Shown here: piece by piece, positions 8,460-16,988 of the stretch
Layout: every line of letters begins with the position of its first letter
Numbering within the stretch: position 1 is the stretch's first letter
Source: Alphaproteobacteria bacterium
GTDB lineage: Bacteria > Pseudomonadota > Alphaproteobacteria > UBA828
Length of the DNA stretch: 21,774 bases
Reading direction: 5' to 3'
Assembly: GCA_022826345.1 (NCBI GenBank)
Contig: JAJDVB010000193.1
Location: 1-21,774, forward strand
The notes under the pieces: generated by a model
Database searches by the model: none
What the model was told of the DNA's origin: nothing
The model's input: the letters and a program-made list of their open reading frames with translations, nothing else
Translations under genes and position numbers: made by a program

Positions 8460-9340
8460 GCCCGCACCGGCCCCTGGCGCCCGATCATCAGGCGGCTCAA
8501 GCTGCGGGCGAAGATGGTGAGCGCGATGATCATGATCGCCAGATAGATGATCGAGAGCGAGGCGGTGTAGCCGATCTGGAATTCGCGCAAGCCCCTGATA
8601 TAGAGCAGATAGCTCGTGGTCTCGGTGGACGAGCCGGGGCCGCCGGAGGTGAGCGCGTAGATCGTTTCCATCAGCTTGGAGGACTCGATCAGGCGGATGA
8701 TCAGTGCGCCCAGCGTGATCGGCGCCATCAGCGGGAAGGTGACGTGGACGAAGGTGCGGATCGGGCCTGCGCCGTCGATCTGGGCCGCTTCGTAGGGCTC
8801 GCGCGGCAGCGACATCAGCCCCGCCAGCAGCAGGATGAACATGAAGGAGGTCCACTGCCAGACGTCGATGATGACGACCGCGGCGAAGGCCGGGCCGGTC
8901 TTGCTGAGCCACGGCACCGCCGGGATGCCGAACCAGCTCAGCACGTCGTTCAGCGGCCCCAGCGTTTCGTGAAAGATCGTACGCCAGACCACGGCCATCA
9001 CCACCGGGGTCACGCACATCGGCACGATGAAGAGCACGCGGAAGAAGCGCCCGGCGCGCACGTCCTTCCAGAGCAGGAGCGCCAGCCCGAAGCCCAGCAG
9101 GTACTCGAAGACGACGCAGAGGAGCACCATCAGGTAGAGGGTGCCCATGGAATCCCAGAAGCGCCCGTCGGTGATGGCGCGGGCGTAGTTGTCCCAGCCG
9201 ATATAGTCGAGCTCGGGGAAGTTCACGTCCCAGCCGGAGAGGCTGAGGCGCACCGTGTAGATCAGCGGAAAGATGATGATCGCGACCAGCGCGAGCAGCG
9301 CTGGAAGCAGGAAGATGTGCTTGTAGCGCGAGTCCAGCAT
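8456..9340 (-). CDS. ABC importer permease, MalF/UgpA type
   Basis: A 294-residue inner-membrane permease with six predicted membrane segments (about 8-30, 66-90, 101-121, 150-174, 205-222, 259-280). The EAA motif is at 184-203 (EAAQIDGAGPIRTFVHVTFP). There is no large periplasmic insertion such as Escherichia coli MalF has, so it is of the short UgpA/LacF-like kind. The ATG at 9338-9340 was chosen because the first membrane helix follows at once and a strong hairpin occupies 9356-9381. An earlier TTG at 9386-9388 would translate straight through that hairpin. Its stop overlaps the next permease start by one ATGA. Confidence 0.92.
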   Translation of the reverse strand: MLDSRYKHIFLLPALLALVAIIIFPLIYTVRLSLSGWDVNFPELDYIGWDNYARAITDGRFWDSMGTLYLMVLLCVVFEYLLGFGLALLLWKDVRAGRFFRVLFIVPMCVTPVVMAVVWRTIFHETLGPLNDVLSWFGIPAVPWLSKTGPAFAAVVIIDVWQWTSFMFILLLAGLMSLPREPYEAAQIDGAGPIRTFVHVTFPLMAPITLGALIIRLIESSKLMETIYALTSGGPGSSTETTSYLLYIRGLREFQIGYTASLSIIYLAIMIIALTIFARSLSRLMIGRQGPVRA

Positions 9341-9355
9341 GGCCGGGCGAAGAAC

Positions 9356-9381
9356 GACCGGCGGGCCTCGGCCCGCCGGTC
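9356..9381 (-). terminator. Perfect 12-bp hairpin between binding-protein and permease genes
   Basis: GACCGGCGGGCC (9356-9367) and its exact reverse complement (9370-9381) form a near-loopless stem; physically an 11-bp stem with a 4-nt loop. On the minus strand it is followed by GTTCTTC, a poor U-tract. Hairpins in this place in importer operons commonly cause partial termination or protect the upstream binding-protein mRNA, so that binding protein exceeds membrane parts. The stem is certain; that role is inferred. Confidence 0.6.
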
Positions 9382-9422
9382 TCTTCAAGCGTGGTCTGAC
9401 GTTGTCTCGATGAACCCCGGCC

Positions 9423-10991
9423 TTATTGGACCTGATCCAGCGGGACGTTGTCCTCCAGCGCGACCACGTTCCTGTAGGCTTGGCGGATGACGTCGACGCC
9501 GATCCTGTCGGCGATGCGCGTCCACTCCTCGGCGACCTCGTCGAGCGCGGACTGCGCGTCCATCTCGCCCGCCATCGCCTTGGCCACGCCCGCCATCATG
9601 GCGGTGTAGAACTGATTGACGCCAGGCACGCGCAGGTCGAAGACCCGGTTGGTGCTCGTGTCCATGCCCTGCAGCATGACGGTGAAGCTTTCCGCCACCG
9701 CGCGATCCCAGCCGGCTTCCTTCTCCCAATAGTCGGGATCCATGTGGCTGGTGCGGAAGGGGTTGACGCCGAAGCGGCCGATCAAGAGGTCGTGGTTGGT
9801 GTTGGCGTAATTCGAGAAGAAGCAGAACCAGTCGAACGCCATCTCCTGCTCTTCGCTGTACTTGGAGACGCCGGCGCCCCAGCCCCAGGTCACGTAAGGC
9901 GCGACCGAGGGGGTCTCGAACTCGTCCCACTGGCCGCTGACCCGGTTCCACACCTTGTGCGAGCCCATGGAGGGGCCGTACTTGGTGCCGACGCGGATCT
10001 TGTTGCGGATCGGCGAATCCGGCTGCATCGCCTGGATGAAGGCGTCGTCCCAGGTGACGCTCATCAGCGACTCACCGCCGCCCCAGGAGAAGATCTCCTC
10101 GCCGATGCCGAAGTTGATCCCGCCGGGCGGCATGTAGCGGAGCGCGTCCATCCACATCTCCAGCCCCTTGACGAAGCCCGGGTTGTTGACCTGCGGGGTC
10201 ATGGTCTCGAGATCGAACCAGAAGCCGCCGGTCACGTTGGGGTTCTTGGCGTAGGAGGCGACGCGGGTGATGAAGTTGGCGAAGGCCACGTCGTCACGCT
10301 TGACGATCTCGGTCGAGCCGTACTCAAGCTCGCCGTCGCCGTCCCAGTCCCAGCCGCTGAAGAAGGTGGCGACCTCGGCGTACTCTTCCCAGGTCGTCGG
10401 CACTTCCAGGTCGCGGCCGTACTCGGCCTTGAACTTGGCCTGGTTCTCGGCGTCCTCGAAGGGCGGCAGGATGTACTTGAAGTAGTTCCGGTCGCCGTCG
10501 AAGGTGTACTGCAGGCGCTGACCGTTCCAGCTGGCGACGCCCTGATAGGCCGGCGTGATGTCCTTCATCTCGTCGGTATCGAGATACTTCTGGGGCACCG
10601 GCGCGAGATGCGGCGCCCAGTCGCCGATCCAGTAGGAGCCGCCGTAGACGATGTCGTAGACGTGCTGGCCGGTCTGGAAGGGGATCATCACCTTCTGGTA
10701 GAGCTCGCCGAAGGGGGCGTGCACCACGTTCACCGTGCCGCCGGTCAGCTCCTCGAACTGCTTGGAGTGCAGCGCCACCGGCTCGCCCATCACCGGCACG
10801 GCGTGAGTCAGGATGGTGATCTCGTGCCCGGTATAGTCCTTCGCGTCTGTCGCTTCGTAGGAGCAAATGCCCGGATGGTCTTGCTTGATCCCGTATTTCG
10901 CGACGTAGTCGGTCTCCGCGAAGGCGGGCATGGTCGCGGCCACGCCGAACGCGCCGAGCACGCCGGCCGCCAGAACGGTTTTCGGTTGCAT
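9423..10991 (-). CDS. ABC importer periplasmic solute-binding protein, family 1
   Basis: A 522-residue secreted binding protein that would deliver substrate to the permeases. The signal peptide is clear (MQPK, hydrophobic stretch, cleavage after AFA25). Mature sequence features typical of the extracellular solute-binding family 1 fold include the first-strand HEITILTHAV block (56-65), VYDIVYGGSYWIGDW (111-125) and VPTTWEEYAEVATF (197-210). Residues 215-221 (DWDGDGE) look like a calcium-binding D-x-D-x-D loop. At 522 residues it is longer than the usual 400-440 of sugar-binding members, so a substrate other than a simple sugar is possible. GGGAG (plus 10998-11002) lies 6 nt before the ATG. It is first of the four importer genes. 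The ligand cannot be read from sequence; the company of HyuAB and 2-oxo/2-hydroxy-acid enzymes suggests a small organic acid, amide or polyol. Confidence 0.93.
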   Translation of the reverse strand: MQPKTVLAAGVLGAFGVAATMPAFAETDYVAKYGIKQDHPGICSYEATDAKDYTGHEITILTHAVPVMGEPVALHSKQFEELTGGTVNVVHAPFGELYQKVMIPFQTGQHVYDIVYGGSYWIGDWAPHLAPVPQKYLDTDEMKDITPAYQGVASWNGQRLQYTFDGDRNYFKYILPPFEDAENQAKFKAEYGRDLEVPTTWEEYAEVATFFSGWDWDGDGELEYGSTEIVKRDDVAFANFITRVASYAKNPNVTGGFWFDLETMTPQVNNPGFVKGLEMWMDALRYMPPGGINFGIGEEIFSWGGGESLMSVTWDDAFIQAMQPDSPIRNKIRVGTKYGPSMGSHKVWNRVSGQWDEFETPSVAPYVTWGWGAGVSKYSEEQEMAFDWFCFFSNYANTNHDLLIGRFGVNPFRTSHMDPDYWEKEAGWDRAVAESFTVMLQGMDTSTNRVFDLRVPGVNQFYTAMMAGVAKAMAGEMDAQSALDEVAEEWTRIADRIGVDVIRQAYRNVVALEDNVPLDQVQ

Positions 10992-11146
10992 CGTTATCTC
11001 CCTGAGTAGCTTGCAGGACGCCGCGCGGCGGCATCGCCCTGCCGGCGCCGGCTCACGGCGGGCGAGTATGCGTCATCGCCCGCGCGCCAAGCAAGAAGCG
11101 GCCCGCAGCGCGCCCCGCACACTGTAATTCTTGCTAAGGCGGTGGG
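10992..11146 (-). promoter_or_regulatory. Intergenic region with candidate promoter and overlapping inverted repeat for the importer operon
   Basis: On the minus strand TTGCTT (plus 11089-11094) and CATACT (plus 11065-11070) are 18 bp apart, a weak sigma-70-like pair predicting a leader of about 65 nt. An 8-bp perfect inverted repeat, GCGGGCGA (11058-11065) and TCGCCCGC (11076-11083) with a 10-nt spacer, covers the -10 and could be an operator or a weak terminator of the upstream gene. No U-run follows it. Confidence 0.3.
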
Positions 11147-12811
11147 CTAGATCTTGCCCTCGACTGCGGCCTCGATCAGGTAGGGGGCGCCCGAGGCGAG
11201 GCTTTCCTTCACCGCCTCCGCCAGCTCGTCGGGCTCGGTGACGCGAGTGCCGGCGACACCCATCCCCGCCGCCATCTCGACGAACCCCAAAGGCGGATCG
11301 ACCAGGTCCATCTGCACGTAGGGGTGGTTCGTGGCCACGTCGAAGCGCCGCCGGTAGATGTCGAGGTTGTGCTTGAGGATGCGATACTCGGCATTGGCGA
11401 GGATGACGAAGACGATGGGCAGCCGGTGATGCGCCGCCGTCCACAGCGCCTGGATGCTGTACATCGCCGAGCCGTCGCCCGAGAGGCACACCATCGGGCG
11501 CTCCGGCATCGCGAGCTTGACGCCGAGGGCGCCCGCGATCCCCTGGCCGATGCCGCCGCCGCGGCCGCAAAAATAGTCGCCGTGCCCGCCGAAGCTGAAA
11601 GCCTTGGGGATCTCGGGGCTGCCGGTGATGGCTTCCTCCACGATCACCACGTCCTCCGGCACCGTCGCCGCCAGCGCTTCCAGCATGATCGGCACCGGCA
11701 TGGGCCGCCGGTCCCGAATGGCCGTGAGGCGGGCACGCCTGTCCGCCCGCTCATCCTCGTGGAGCGCGGCGAAGCGCGCGTTCCGCTCCGCTGCGGCGGC
11801 GGCGTAGGCGGTGGATTGTTCCTCCTGGACCAGCGCGCAGATGGCCTCCAGCGCGGGCGTAAGCCCCGCGATCAGGCCGGCGTCGAGCCCGTGGTTGCGC
11901 GCGAGCCGCTCGGTCGACTCCTCGATCTGCAGCACCGTGGCGCCGGGCGGGAAAGGCCCCTCCGGCGCGTACCACACCTCCTCGAAGAAGGGGCCGCCCA
12001 CCATGAGCACAGCGTCCGCCCCGCCGAAGTTCGTCGCGATGGTGGCAGGGTCGGTGGGGATGCGGCCCCGGTAGTTGGGATGCATGTTGGGCACCGGCTG
12101 GTGCTGGTGGATCAGCTCGGTCCAGATGCCGGCGCCTAGGGTCTCGGCTAGCGCGACCAGGGCAGCGCCCGCGCCTGCGCGCGCAACGTCGTCACCGATC
12201 ATGATGGCGGGCTCTTGGGCGGCCAGCAGGTGCCGGGCGATGGCGGCGACACCCTCCGGGTCCGGCGGCGGCGCGCGGTAGAGCGGGCCTGCGGCGCGCG
12301 CCGCGACCTCGGTCTGCTGCTCCATCACGTTGATGGGCAGCGCGACGAAGACCGGGCCGGAGGGCGCATCGTGCGCGATCTTAAAGGCGCGCCGCATCAC
12401 CGGCGCGATCTCATCGGCGCTCTCGGCCTGCACGCTCCACTTCACCACCGGCGCCGCCATGGCCACCAGGTCGTGGCCCAGGATGGGGTCGCGCAGGCGG
12501 AGCCGCGTGTCCTGCTGGCCTGCCGTCACCACCATCGGCGAGTTGGTCCGGAGCGCGCCAAAGATCATGCCGATGGCGTTGCCGAGGCCGGGCGCCACAT
12601 GCAGGTTCACCACCCCGGCCCGGCCGCAGGCCTGGGCGTAGTAGCTCGCAGCCCCGATGGCGACGCCCTCGTGCAGCGCGAGCACGTAGTCGATCCCCTG
12701 GTAGCGCGCCAGGCTGTCAATCAGCGGGCTTTCGGTGGTGCCGGGGTTGCCAAACAGGTGCTGGACCCCGTGCGCCAGCAGGCTCTCCATGAAGACGTCG
12801 CGCCCGTACAT
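11147..12811 (-). CDS. Benzoylformate-decarboxylase-like ThDP-dependent enzyme
   Basis: A 554-residue ThDP enzyme resembling benzoylformate decarboxylase (MdlC) throughout. GNPGTTE (21-27) is followed by E48 in LHEG (the ThDP-activating Glu). H71 in LHVAPG and H244 in HPNYRG match the MdlC catalytic histidines H70 and H281. GDGSAMYSIQALWTAA starts at 445, with N473 26 residues beyond in ILANAEY. The MdlC active-site serine S26 is threonine here (T25). Expected chemistry is non-oxidative decarboxylation of a 2-oxo acid to an aldehyde, or a carboligation; the aromatic substrate of MdlC should not be assumed. The ATG at 12809-12811 fits the family N-terminus, and the longer in-frame reading is low-complexity. 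It follows hyuB after 106 bp and precedes the importer. Confident for family, unsure for substrate. Confidence 0.85.
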   Translation of the reverse strand: MYGRDVFMESLLAHGVQHLFGNPGTTESPLIDSLARYQGIDYVLALHEGVAIGAASYYAQACGRAGVVNLHVAPGLGNAIGMIFGALRTNSPMVVTAGQQDTRLRLRDPILGHDLVAMAAPVVKWSVQAESADEIAPVMRRAFKIAHDAPSGPVFVALPINVMEQQTEVAARAAGPLYRAPPPDPEGVAAIARHLLAAQEPAIMIGDDVARAGAGAALVALAETLGAGIWTELIHQHQPVPNMHPNYRGRIPTDPATIATNFGGADAVLMVGGPFFEEVWYAPEGPFPPGATVLQIEESTERLARNHGLDAGLIAGLTPALEAICALVQEEQSTAYAAAAAERNARFAALHEDERADRRARLTAIRDRRPMPVPIMLEALAATVPEDVVIVEEAITGSPEIPKAFSFGGHGDYFCGRGGGIGQGIAGALGVKLAMPERPMVCLSGDGSAMYSIQALWTAAHHRLPIVFVILANAEYRILKHNLDIYRRRFDVATNHPYVQMDLVDPPLGFVEMAAGMGVAGTRVTEPDELAEAVKESLASGAPYLIEAAVEGKI

Positions 12812-12879
12812 ATCTCTGGTCCGTTGCTGGGAAACCGCCCGCCGCGGCCGGAGCCGCGCGGCCGCGCATCTTGGCAGAA

Positions 12880-12906
12880 ACCGCGCCGGCCGGCACCCCG
12901 CGCGGT
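12880..12906 (-). terminator. Candidate terminator after hyuB
   Basis: On the minus strand, ACCGCGC (plus 12900-12906 side) pairs perfectly with GCGCGGT (plus 12880-12886 side) across a 13-nt loop, followed by TTTCTG. It lies 11 nt beyond the hyuB stop. Seven GC-rich pairs plus a short T-run make a weak intrinsic terminator plausible, partly separating hyuAB from the downstream genes. Confidence 0.35.
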
Positions 12907-12917
12907 CGTATTCAGGC

Positions 12918-14690
12918 TCAAGCGCGGAGCAGGCGGGTGCGCTCCTCGTCCACCACGATGTCGATGCCGTTGGCGGCACGGACTAGCGCGACCTTGTAGA
13001 CGCTGAGCGCGCGCTCGATGGTGAGCCAGCCGCGGGCGACATCCTCGGCTACGGCCGCCGGGTCGCGCTCGGTGGGCTCGCCATAGCCGCCGCCAGCGAC
13101 GGTGCGGTAGCGGATCGCCTCGTCCGGCGCCAATCGCTCCTCATGAAACGAGGGGAGGGTGTGCAAGCTGCCGTCTGCTTCCCGCTTGCGGTTCAGCGAG
13201 GGCGCGCCCGCCGCGCCGCCGAGGACGCCCTGCGCAGGGTTCAAATCGCCGTCGCTGCAATAGAACACCGAGACCGGGCCAGCGAGGGAGCGATAGGCGC
13301 CCTGGGTCGCCGGCGCGCCGTTCCAGCGCCCTGCGCCCATGGTATCCGGAGCGATGCGGCGCTCCTCCATCAGGATTGGATACTGCGCCTCGTCGATTTC
13401 GATCGAGTCGATCACTAGCACGCCGCCACCGTCCGGCGCCTCGTAGGTGAGCCAGCCGTCGTGCCCGTGGGTGCCGGGGCCGCCGGAGAGTCCGACGCAG
13501 AACTGGTTGACGTAAGGCACGGCCTCGCCGTCGCGATCGTCCGTCCCTGAGACCACGCCGAGGCCGGCGGACATGTTGCCGCCCCCTTCCGCCAGCCCGT
13601 GGGGCGCGCCCATCTGCGCGAAGCAGCACTGCACGGCGTTGATCAGGCGGTCGTTGACGTTGGTGGTGGCGACCGAGGTTCCCGCCGGGAAGGTGGGCCG
13701 CCCCACCACGCAGCCGTCCCTGAGCAGCACCTTGATGCGGCTCGCGCTGCCCTCGTTGTGCGGGATCGTCGGGTCGAGGTTGTAGAAGACGCCGATCCGG
13801 CACGAGCCTGCGGCGCAGGCCTCGGAAAGGTTCACCCCGCCCGGCACGCAGTCGGGGTTGTCGCGCAGGTCCACGGTGATGAAACCCTCGTCGGGCTCGA
13901 CCGTGACCTCGGCCGTGATGGGGATACCCTCTTCCGCCACGCCAGGGATGGGGTCATGGCTGCAGGTGTAGCGCCAGGTACCGGCGGGAAGCTCCCGGAT
14001 CGCCGCCGCCGCACGGCGGGAACCGTAGTCCATCCAGGCCTCGACGAAGGCGCGCACGGTCTCGATGCCGTAGTGCTGGACCAGCGCCTTCAGCCTGCGC
14101 TCGCCGATCCGGCAGGCGCCGACCTGCGCGCGGTAGTCGCCGTACCAGACGTGCGGCGCGCGGATCTTCTGCAGCCCGATGCGCACGATGTCCGCCTTGT
14201 CCTCGCGCCCCTCCTGGATCCGCACGCAGGGGAAATGCACGCCCTCCTGGTAGAGCGTCGCGGCGTAGGGCAGGTAGGTGGTGGGCTCCGGCGCCCCCAC
14301 GTCCGCGTGATGCGAGCGCGAAAGCACCCAGAAGAGGGGCTCGCCGTCCGCGAAGACCGGCACGCAGAGCGTCATGTCCGCGTGGTGCGTCACCCCGTGA
14401 TAAGGGCTGTTGTTGAAGAAGGCGTCGCCCTCCTTCACGTCGTCGAAGAGCTCGGTAATCGGCCGGGTCGTGAGCTCCAGCGCGCTGACGTGGATCGGCA
14501 TCGCCTCCTCGACGCAGATCAGCCGGTGGTCGTAAGTGAGGATGCCGCAGGACATGTCGCGCGCGTTGGTGATGACGGCCGAGCGCGACGCGCGCATCAC
14601 CGTGTTGCTCATCTCGCGGATGATCGCTTCCAGTCGGCGCGAAAGCACCGCCATCAGCAGCGGATCGAATCGCTCGAGCGACTCTGTCAT
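12918..14690 (-). CDS. hyuB: Hydantoinase B/oxoprolinase-family protein (HyuB)
   Basis: A 590-residue HyuB-family subunit that works with HyuA in ATP-dependent ring opening of hydantoins, 5-oxoproline or related lactams; relatives are subunits of acetone and acetophenone carboxylases. Landmarks are the N-terminal helix IREMSNTVMRASRS, then DMSCGIL (45-51), the metal-region block PYHGVTHHADMTLCVPVF (96-113), SRSHHADVGAPEP (124-136), APHGLAEGGGNMSAG, GGPGTHGHDGW and the glycine-rich GAGRWNGAPAT. The family's usual GGTHxPD reads GVTHHAD (99-105) here. The ATG at 14688-14690 is 10 bp downstream of the hyuA stop, so the pair is co-translated, and family similarity begins just after it. Length is normal. 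The natural substrate is not deducible. Confidence 0.9.
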   Translation of the reverse strand: MTESLERFDPLLMAVLSRRLEAIIREMSNTVMRASRSAVITNARDMSCGILTYDHRLICVEEAMPIHVSALELTTRPITELFDDVKEGDAFFNNSPYHGVTHHADMTLCVPVFADGEPLFWVLSRSHHADVGAPEPTTYLPYAATLYQEGVHFPCVRIQEGREDKADIVRIGLQKIRAPHVWYGDYRAQVGACRIGERRLKALVQHYGIETVRAFVEAWMDYGSRRAAAAIRELPAGTWRYTCSHDPIPGVAEEGIPITAEVTVEPDEGFITVDLRDNPDCVPGGVNLSEACAAGSCRIGVFYNLDPTIPHNEGSASRIKVLLRDGCVVGRPTFPAGTSVATTNVNDRLINAVQCCFAQMGAPHGLAEGGGNMSAGLGVVSGTDDRDGEAVPYVNQFCVGLSGGPGTHGHDGWLTYEAPDGGGVLVIDSIEIDEAQYPILMEERRIAPDTMGAGRWNGAPATQGAYRSLAGPVSVFYCSDGDLNPAQGVLGGAAGAPSLNRKREADGSLHTLPSFHEERLAPDEAIRYRTVAGGGYGEPTERDPAAVAEDVARGWLTIERALSVYKVALVRAANGIDIVVDEERTRLLRA

Positions 14691-14700
14691 GCCGGTGCCC

Positions 14701-16764
14701 TCAATCGCGGCCGGTATCGATGTGGAAGTTGCCGCCCGCATCCGTGCGCGCCCGCTGGCCTGCAAGCAGCAGGATGGTGGTCGTGTCGCTGTCGATCAGG
14801 GCGGGGCCCGCGATCTCGGCGCCCGCCGGCGGCGCGTTGCCGTCGTAGGCGGTAAGCGCGCGGAAGGCCCGCTCCTCGCCGAGGAAGACCGCGCGCCGGC
14901 CCCGCTCCGGCAGTCGCTCGCTGGCCTGGGCGGCGGTCTCTCCCCCTGCGCCAGTGCCGCTCCCGATGCCGATGGCGCGCACGGTCCAGGTGGTGAACTC
15001 GACCTCGCCGTCGTCCTCGCGGATGGTGTGGATGCGCTCGTGCATGGCGTGGAAGGCGTCCGAGAGCGCCGGCACGTCGTCCGCGCCAAGCGCCCCGTCC
15101 GACGGCTCGAAGGGTGCCTCGATCTCCCAAGACTGGTACTTGTAGCGGGCCTGGAAGGCGTACTCGTAGCGGCGCTCGGCCTCCGGCACCCCGGCGCGCT
15201 CGAGGAAGCGCCGCGCGCGTTCGTAAAGCGCCGCGAGCGTGCGGTTGACCGCGTCGAGTGCGAAGTGGCGGTTGCTGGTGTGGACCGTCGCAGTCTCCTC
15301 GCCCCTGATGTCCGTGACCAGCCCGCCGAAGGCGCTCAAGCCCGCCGCGACCCCCGGCACCATGAAGCACTCGATGCCCAACGCCTGCGCCATCTCGCCG
15401 ATGTGGCACGCGGTGGCGCCCCCGCCCGCGACCAGGAAGCTCTCGCGCGGGTCGATGCCCTCGTTGACGGTGATGTCCTCGATCGCAGCGATCATGTTTT
15501 CGTTGCTGGTGACGTGAATTGCGTAGGCCGCCTCCGCCACCTCCAGCCCGAGCGCATCGGCCACCGTAGCGACGGCGCGGTGCGCGGCCTGCGCATCCAG
15601 CGGCAGTCGGCCGCCCAGGAAGTAGTCGGGGTCCAGCAGTCCCAGCACCAGGTTGGCGTCGGTCACCGTGGGCCGCGTGCCGCCCCGCCCGTAGGCCGCA
15701 GGGCCCGGATCGGCGCCGGCGCTCACGGGGCCCACGCGCAGCAGGCCGCCGGAATCGACCCAGGCGATGCTGCCGCCGCCCGCGCCCACCGAGCGCACGT
15801 CGATCTTGGGCAGCCCCAACAGGTCGTCAACGATCGGCGTCTCGGTGGTGCGGATCAGTGCGCGGGCGCGGATTGCCGAGACGTCGAAGGTCGTGCCTCC
15901 CATGTCGATGACGACGATGTCGGGCTCGTCCGTAAGCGCGAGCGCGGCGATCGGGGCAAGCGTCGGCCCGCTCATCACCGCGTGGATCGGCCGCACGGCG
16001 ATCTCGTCCACCGTCATCATCCCGCCCTGGCAGTTGGCGACGAGGAGCGTGCCGCCAAAGCCTGCCTCGCGCACCGCACCTTCCAGCCGGCCGAGATAGG
16101 CGGGCACGATGGTGTGCAGCGCGGCGTCGATGGCGGTCGCGATGGTGCGGCGATACTCGCGCGGGATCGGGTTGAGCGCGTGGCTGAGGGTCACCGGCAC
16201 CTCGGGCCAGAGCTCGCCCACGATCTCGCCCACCCGGCGCTCGTGCGCGGGCTCCACCACCGACCAGAGCAGGCTGACGGCGATGGCGTCCACCGGGCAG
16301 CGCTTGAAGTGAGCCACGGCAGCGTGCACGTCCTCTTCAACCAGCGGCGCGATCTCGTTGCCACGCGCATCGATCCGGCCGCGCACCTCGTAGGTGCGGT
16401 TACGGGGGACGAAGGGCCGGGGATAGTCGAGGCGCCAGTCGAAGGCGCGCTTGCGCGGCGCCTCCCGCAGCGTCAGCACGTCGGGGTGGCCGACGGTGCA
16501 GATCAGCCCGACCGCGCCGGAGCGCCCCTCCACCAGGGCGTTTGTGGCGACCGTTGTGCCATGCACGATGCGTACCGTCCGGGCGAGGAAGCCCCTGAGA
16601 TCGCAGTCGAAAGCGCGGGCGGCGAGCGCCAGCGCGTCCATGAATCCCTGCTCGAACGCGGGCGGGGTCGACGGCACCTTGACCACCGCGCGCCGCGCGC
16701 CGTCCGAGACCACGCAATCGGCGAAGGTCCCGCCAATGTCGATCGAGACCTGATACTGGCTCAC
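14701..16764 (-). CDS. hyuA: Hydantoinase A/oxoprolinase-family protein (HyuA)
   Basis: A 687-residue HyuA-family subunit, the ATP-using partner of HyuB, with an ASKHA-type nucleotide-binding fold. Residues 6-16 carry the phosphate-1 motif VSIDIGGTFAD. Further blocks are IVHGTTVATNALVEGR, IVIDMGGTTFDVSAI (second phosphate motif) and GAGGGSIAWVD, then the typical SAGADPGPAAYGRGGTRPTVTDANLVLG. The C-terminal domain (about 500-687) is as in N-methylhydantoinase A. The start is GTG at 16762-16764 with a GGGGGGCGGG purine-rich run directly upstream; a longer GTG start at 16815 would add 17 residues lacking family similarity. It is the first gene of the minus-strand block, facing away from the MORN gene, so its promoter must lie in 16765-16988 or within the divergent region. 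Confidence 0.9.
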   Translation of the reverse strand: MSQYQVSIDIGGTFADCVVSDGARRAVVKVPSTPPAFEQGFMDALALAARAFDCDLRGFLARTVRIVHGTTVATNALVEGRSGAVGLICTVGHPDVLTLREAPRKRAFDWRLDYPRPFVPRNRTYEVRGRIDARGNEIAPLVEEDVHAAVAHFKRCPVDAIAVSLLWSVVEPAHERRVGEIVGELWPEVPVTLSHALNPIPREYRRTIATAIDAALHTIVPAYLGRLEGAVREAGFGGTLLVANCQGGMMTVDEIAVRPIHAVMSGPTLAPIAALALTDEPDIVVIDMGGTTFDVSAIRARALIRTTETPIVDDLLGLPKIDVRSVGAGGGSIAWVDSGGLLRVGPVSAGADPGPAAYGRGGTRPTVTDANLVLGLLDPDYFLGGRLPLDAQAAHRAVATVADALGLEVAEAAYAIHVTSNENMIAAIEDITVNEGIDPRESFLVAGGGATACHIGEMAQALGIECFMVPGVAAGLSAFGGLVTDIRGEETATVHTSNRHFALDAVNRTLAALYERARRFLERAGVPEAERRYEYAFQARYKYQSWEIEAPFEPSDGALGADDVPALSDAFHAMHERIHTIREDDGEVEFTTWTVRAIGIGSGTGAGGETAAQASERLPERGRRAVFLGEERAFRALTAYDGNAPPAGAEIAGPALIDSDTTTILLLAGQRARTDAGGNFHIDTGRD

Positions 16765-16988
16765 CCGCCCCCCGCGCCGCTTGCTGGTCCGCACGCATCC
16801 TCGCAACGCGTGCACCGGCGGCGCAAGAGCCGGGCTAGCGGCGGTGTCATCGACCGCCGCGCGCGCTCGCGCGGGGGTGGGGCCGGTGCGCGATCTGTAC
16901 TATGATCTGCCTATAAATGGGCACAAGCCCAACGCAGGGTGCGGGCAAAGAAAGCGCCAAATAAAACAAGGCGCGCTCGGGGGGAGAC
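16765..16988. promoter_or_regulatory. Divergent intergenic region between hyuA and the MORN-repeat gene
   Basis: These 224 bp contain no gene. Positions 16893-16975 are clearly more AT-rich than the surroundings and hold TATGAT (16901-16906) and TATAAA (16912-16917) as plus-strand -10 candidates, without a good -35 for either. TTGTGC and CATAGT, 16 bp apart on the minus strand, are a weak candidate facing hyuA. A small inverted repeat TGGGC-ACAA-GCCCA (16918-16931) directly follows TATAAA and could bind a regulator. GGGGGGAGAC precedes the MORN-gene ATG as its ribosome-binding site. Confidence 0.45.

Noticed and set aside
8460..9017. Upstream in-frame extension of the MalG-type permease gene
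   Set aside because: It lies within the MalF-type permease gene in another frame and is not membrane-like; the ATGA overlap gives a natural start at 8459.
9426..11009. 527-residue plus-strand open reading frame
   Set aside because: Mirror of the solute-binding protein gene; no signal peptide or motif, while the minus-strand product has both.
14536..16905. 789-residue plus-strand open reading frame
   Set aside because: It is antisense to hyuA and part of hyuB, has Arg/His/Asp-rich low-complexity translation with no fold or motif, and is a product of high GC; both opposing genes have clear family motifs.
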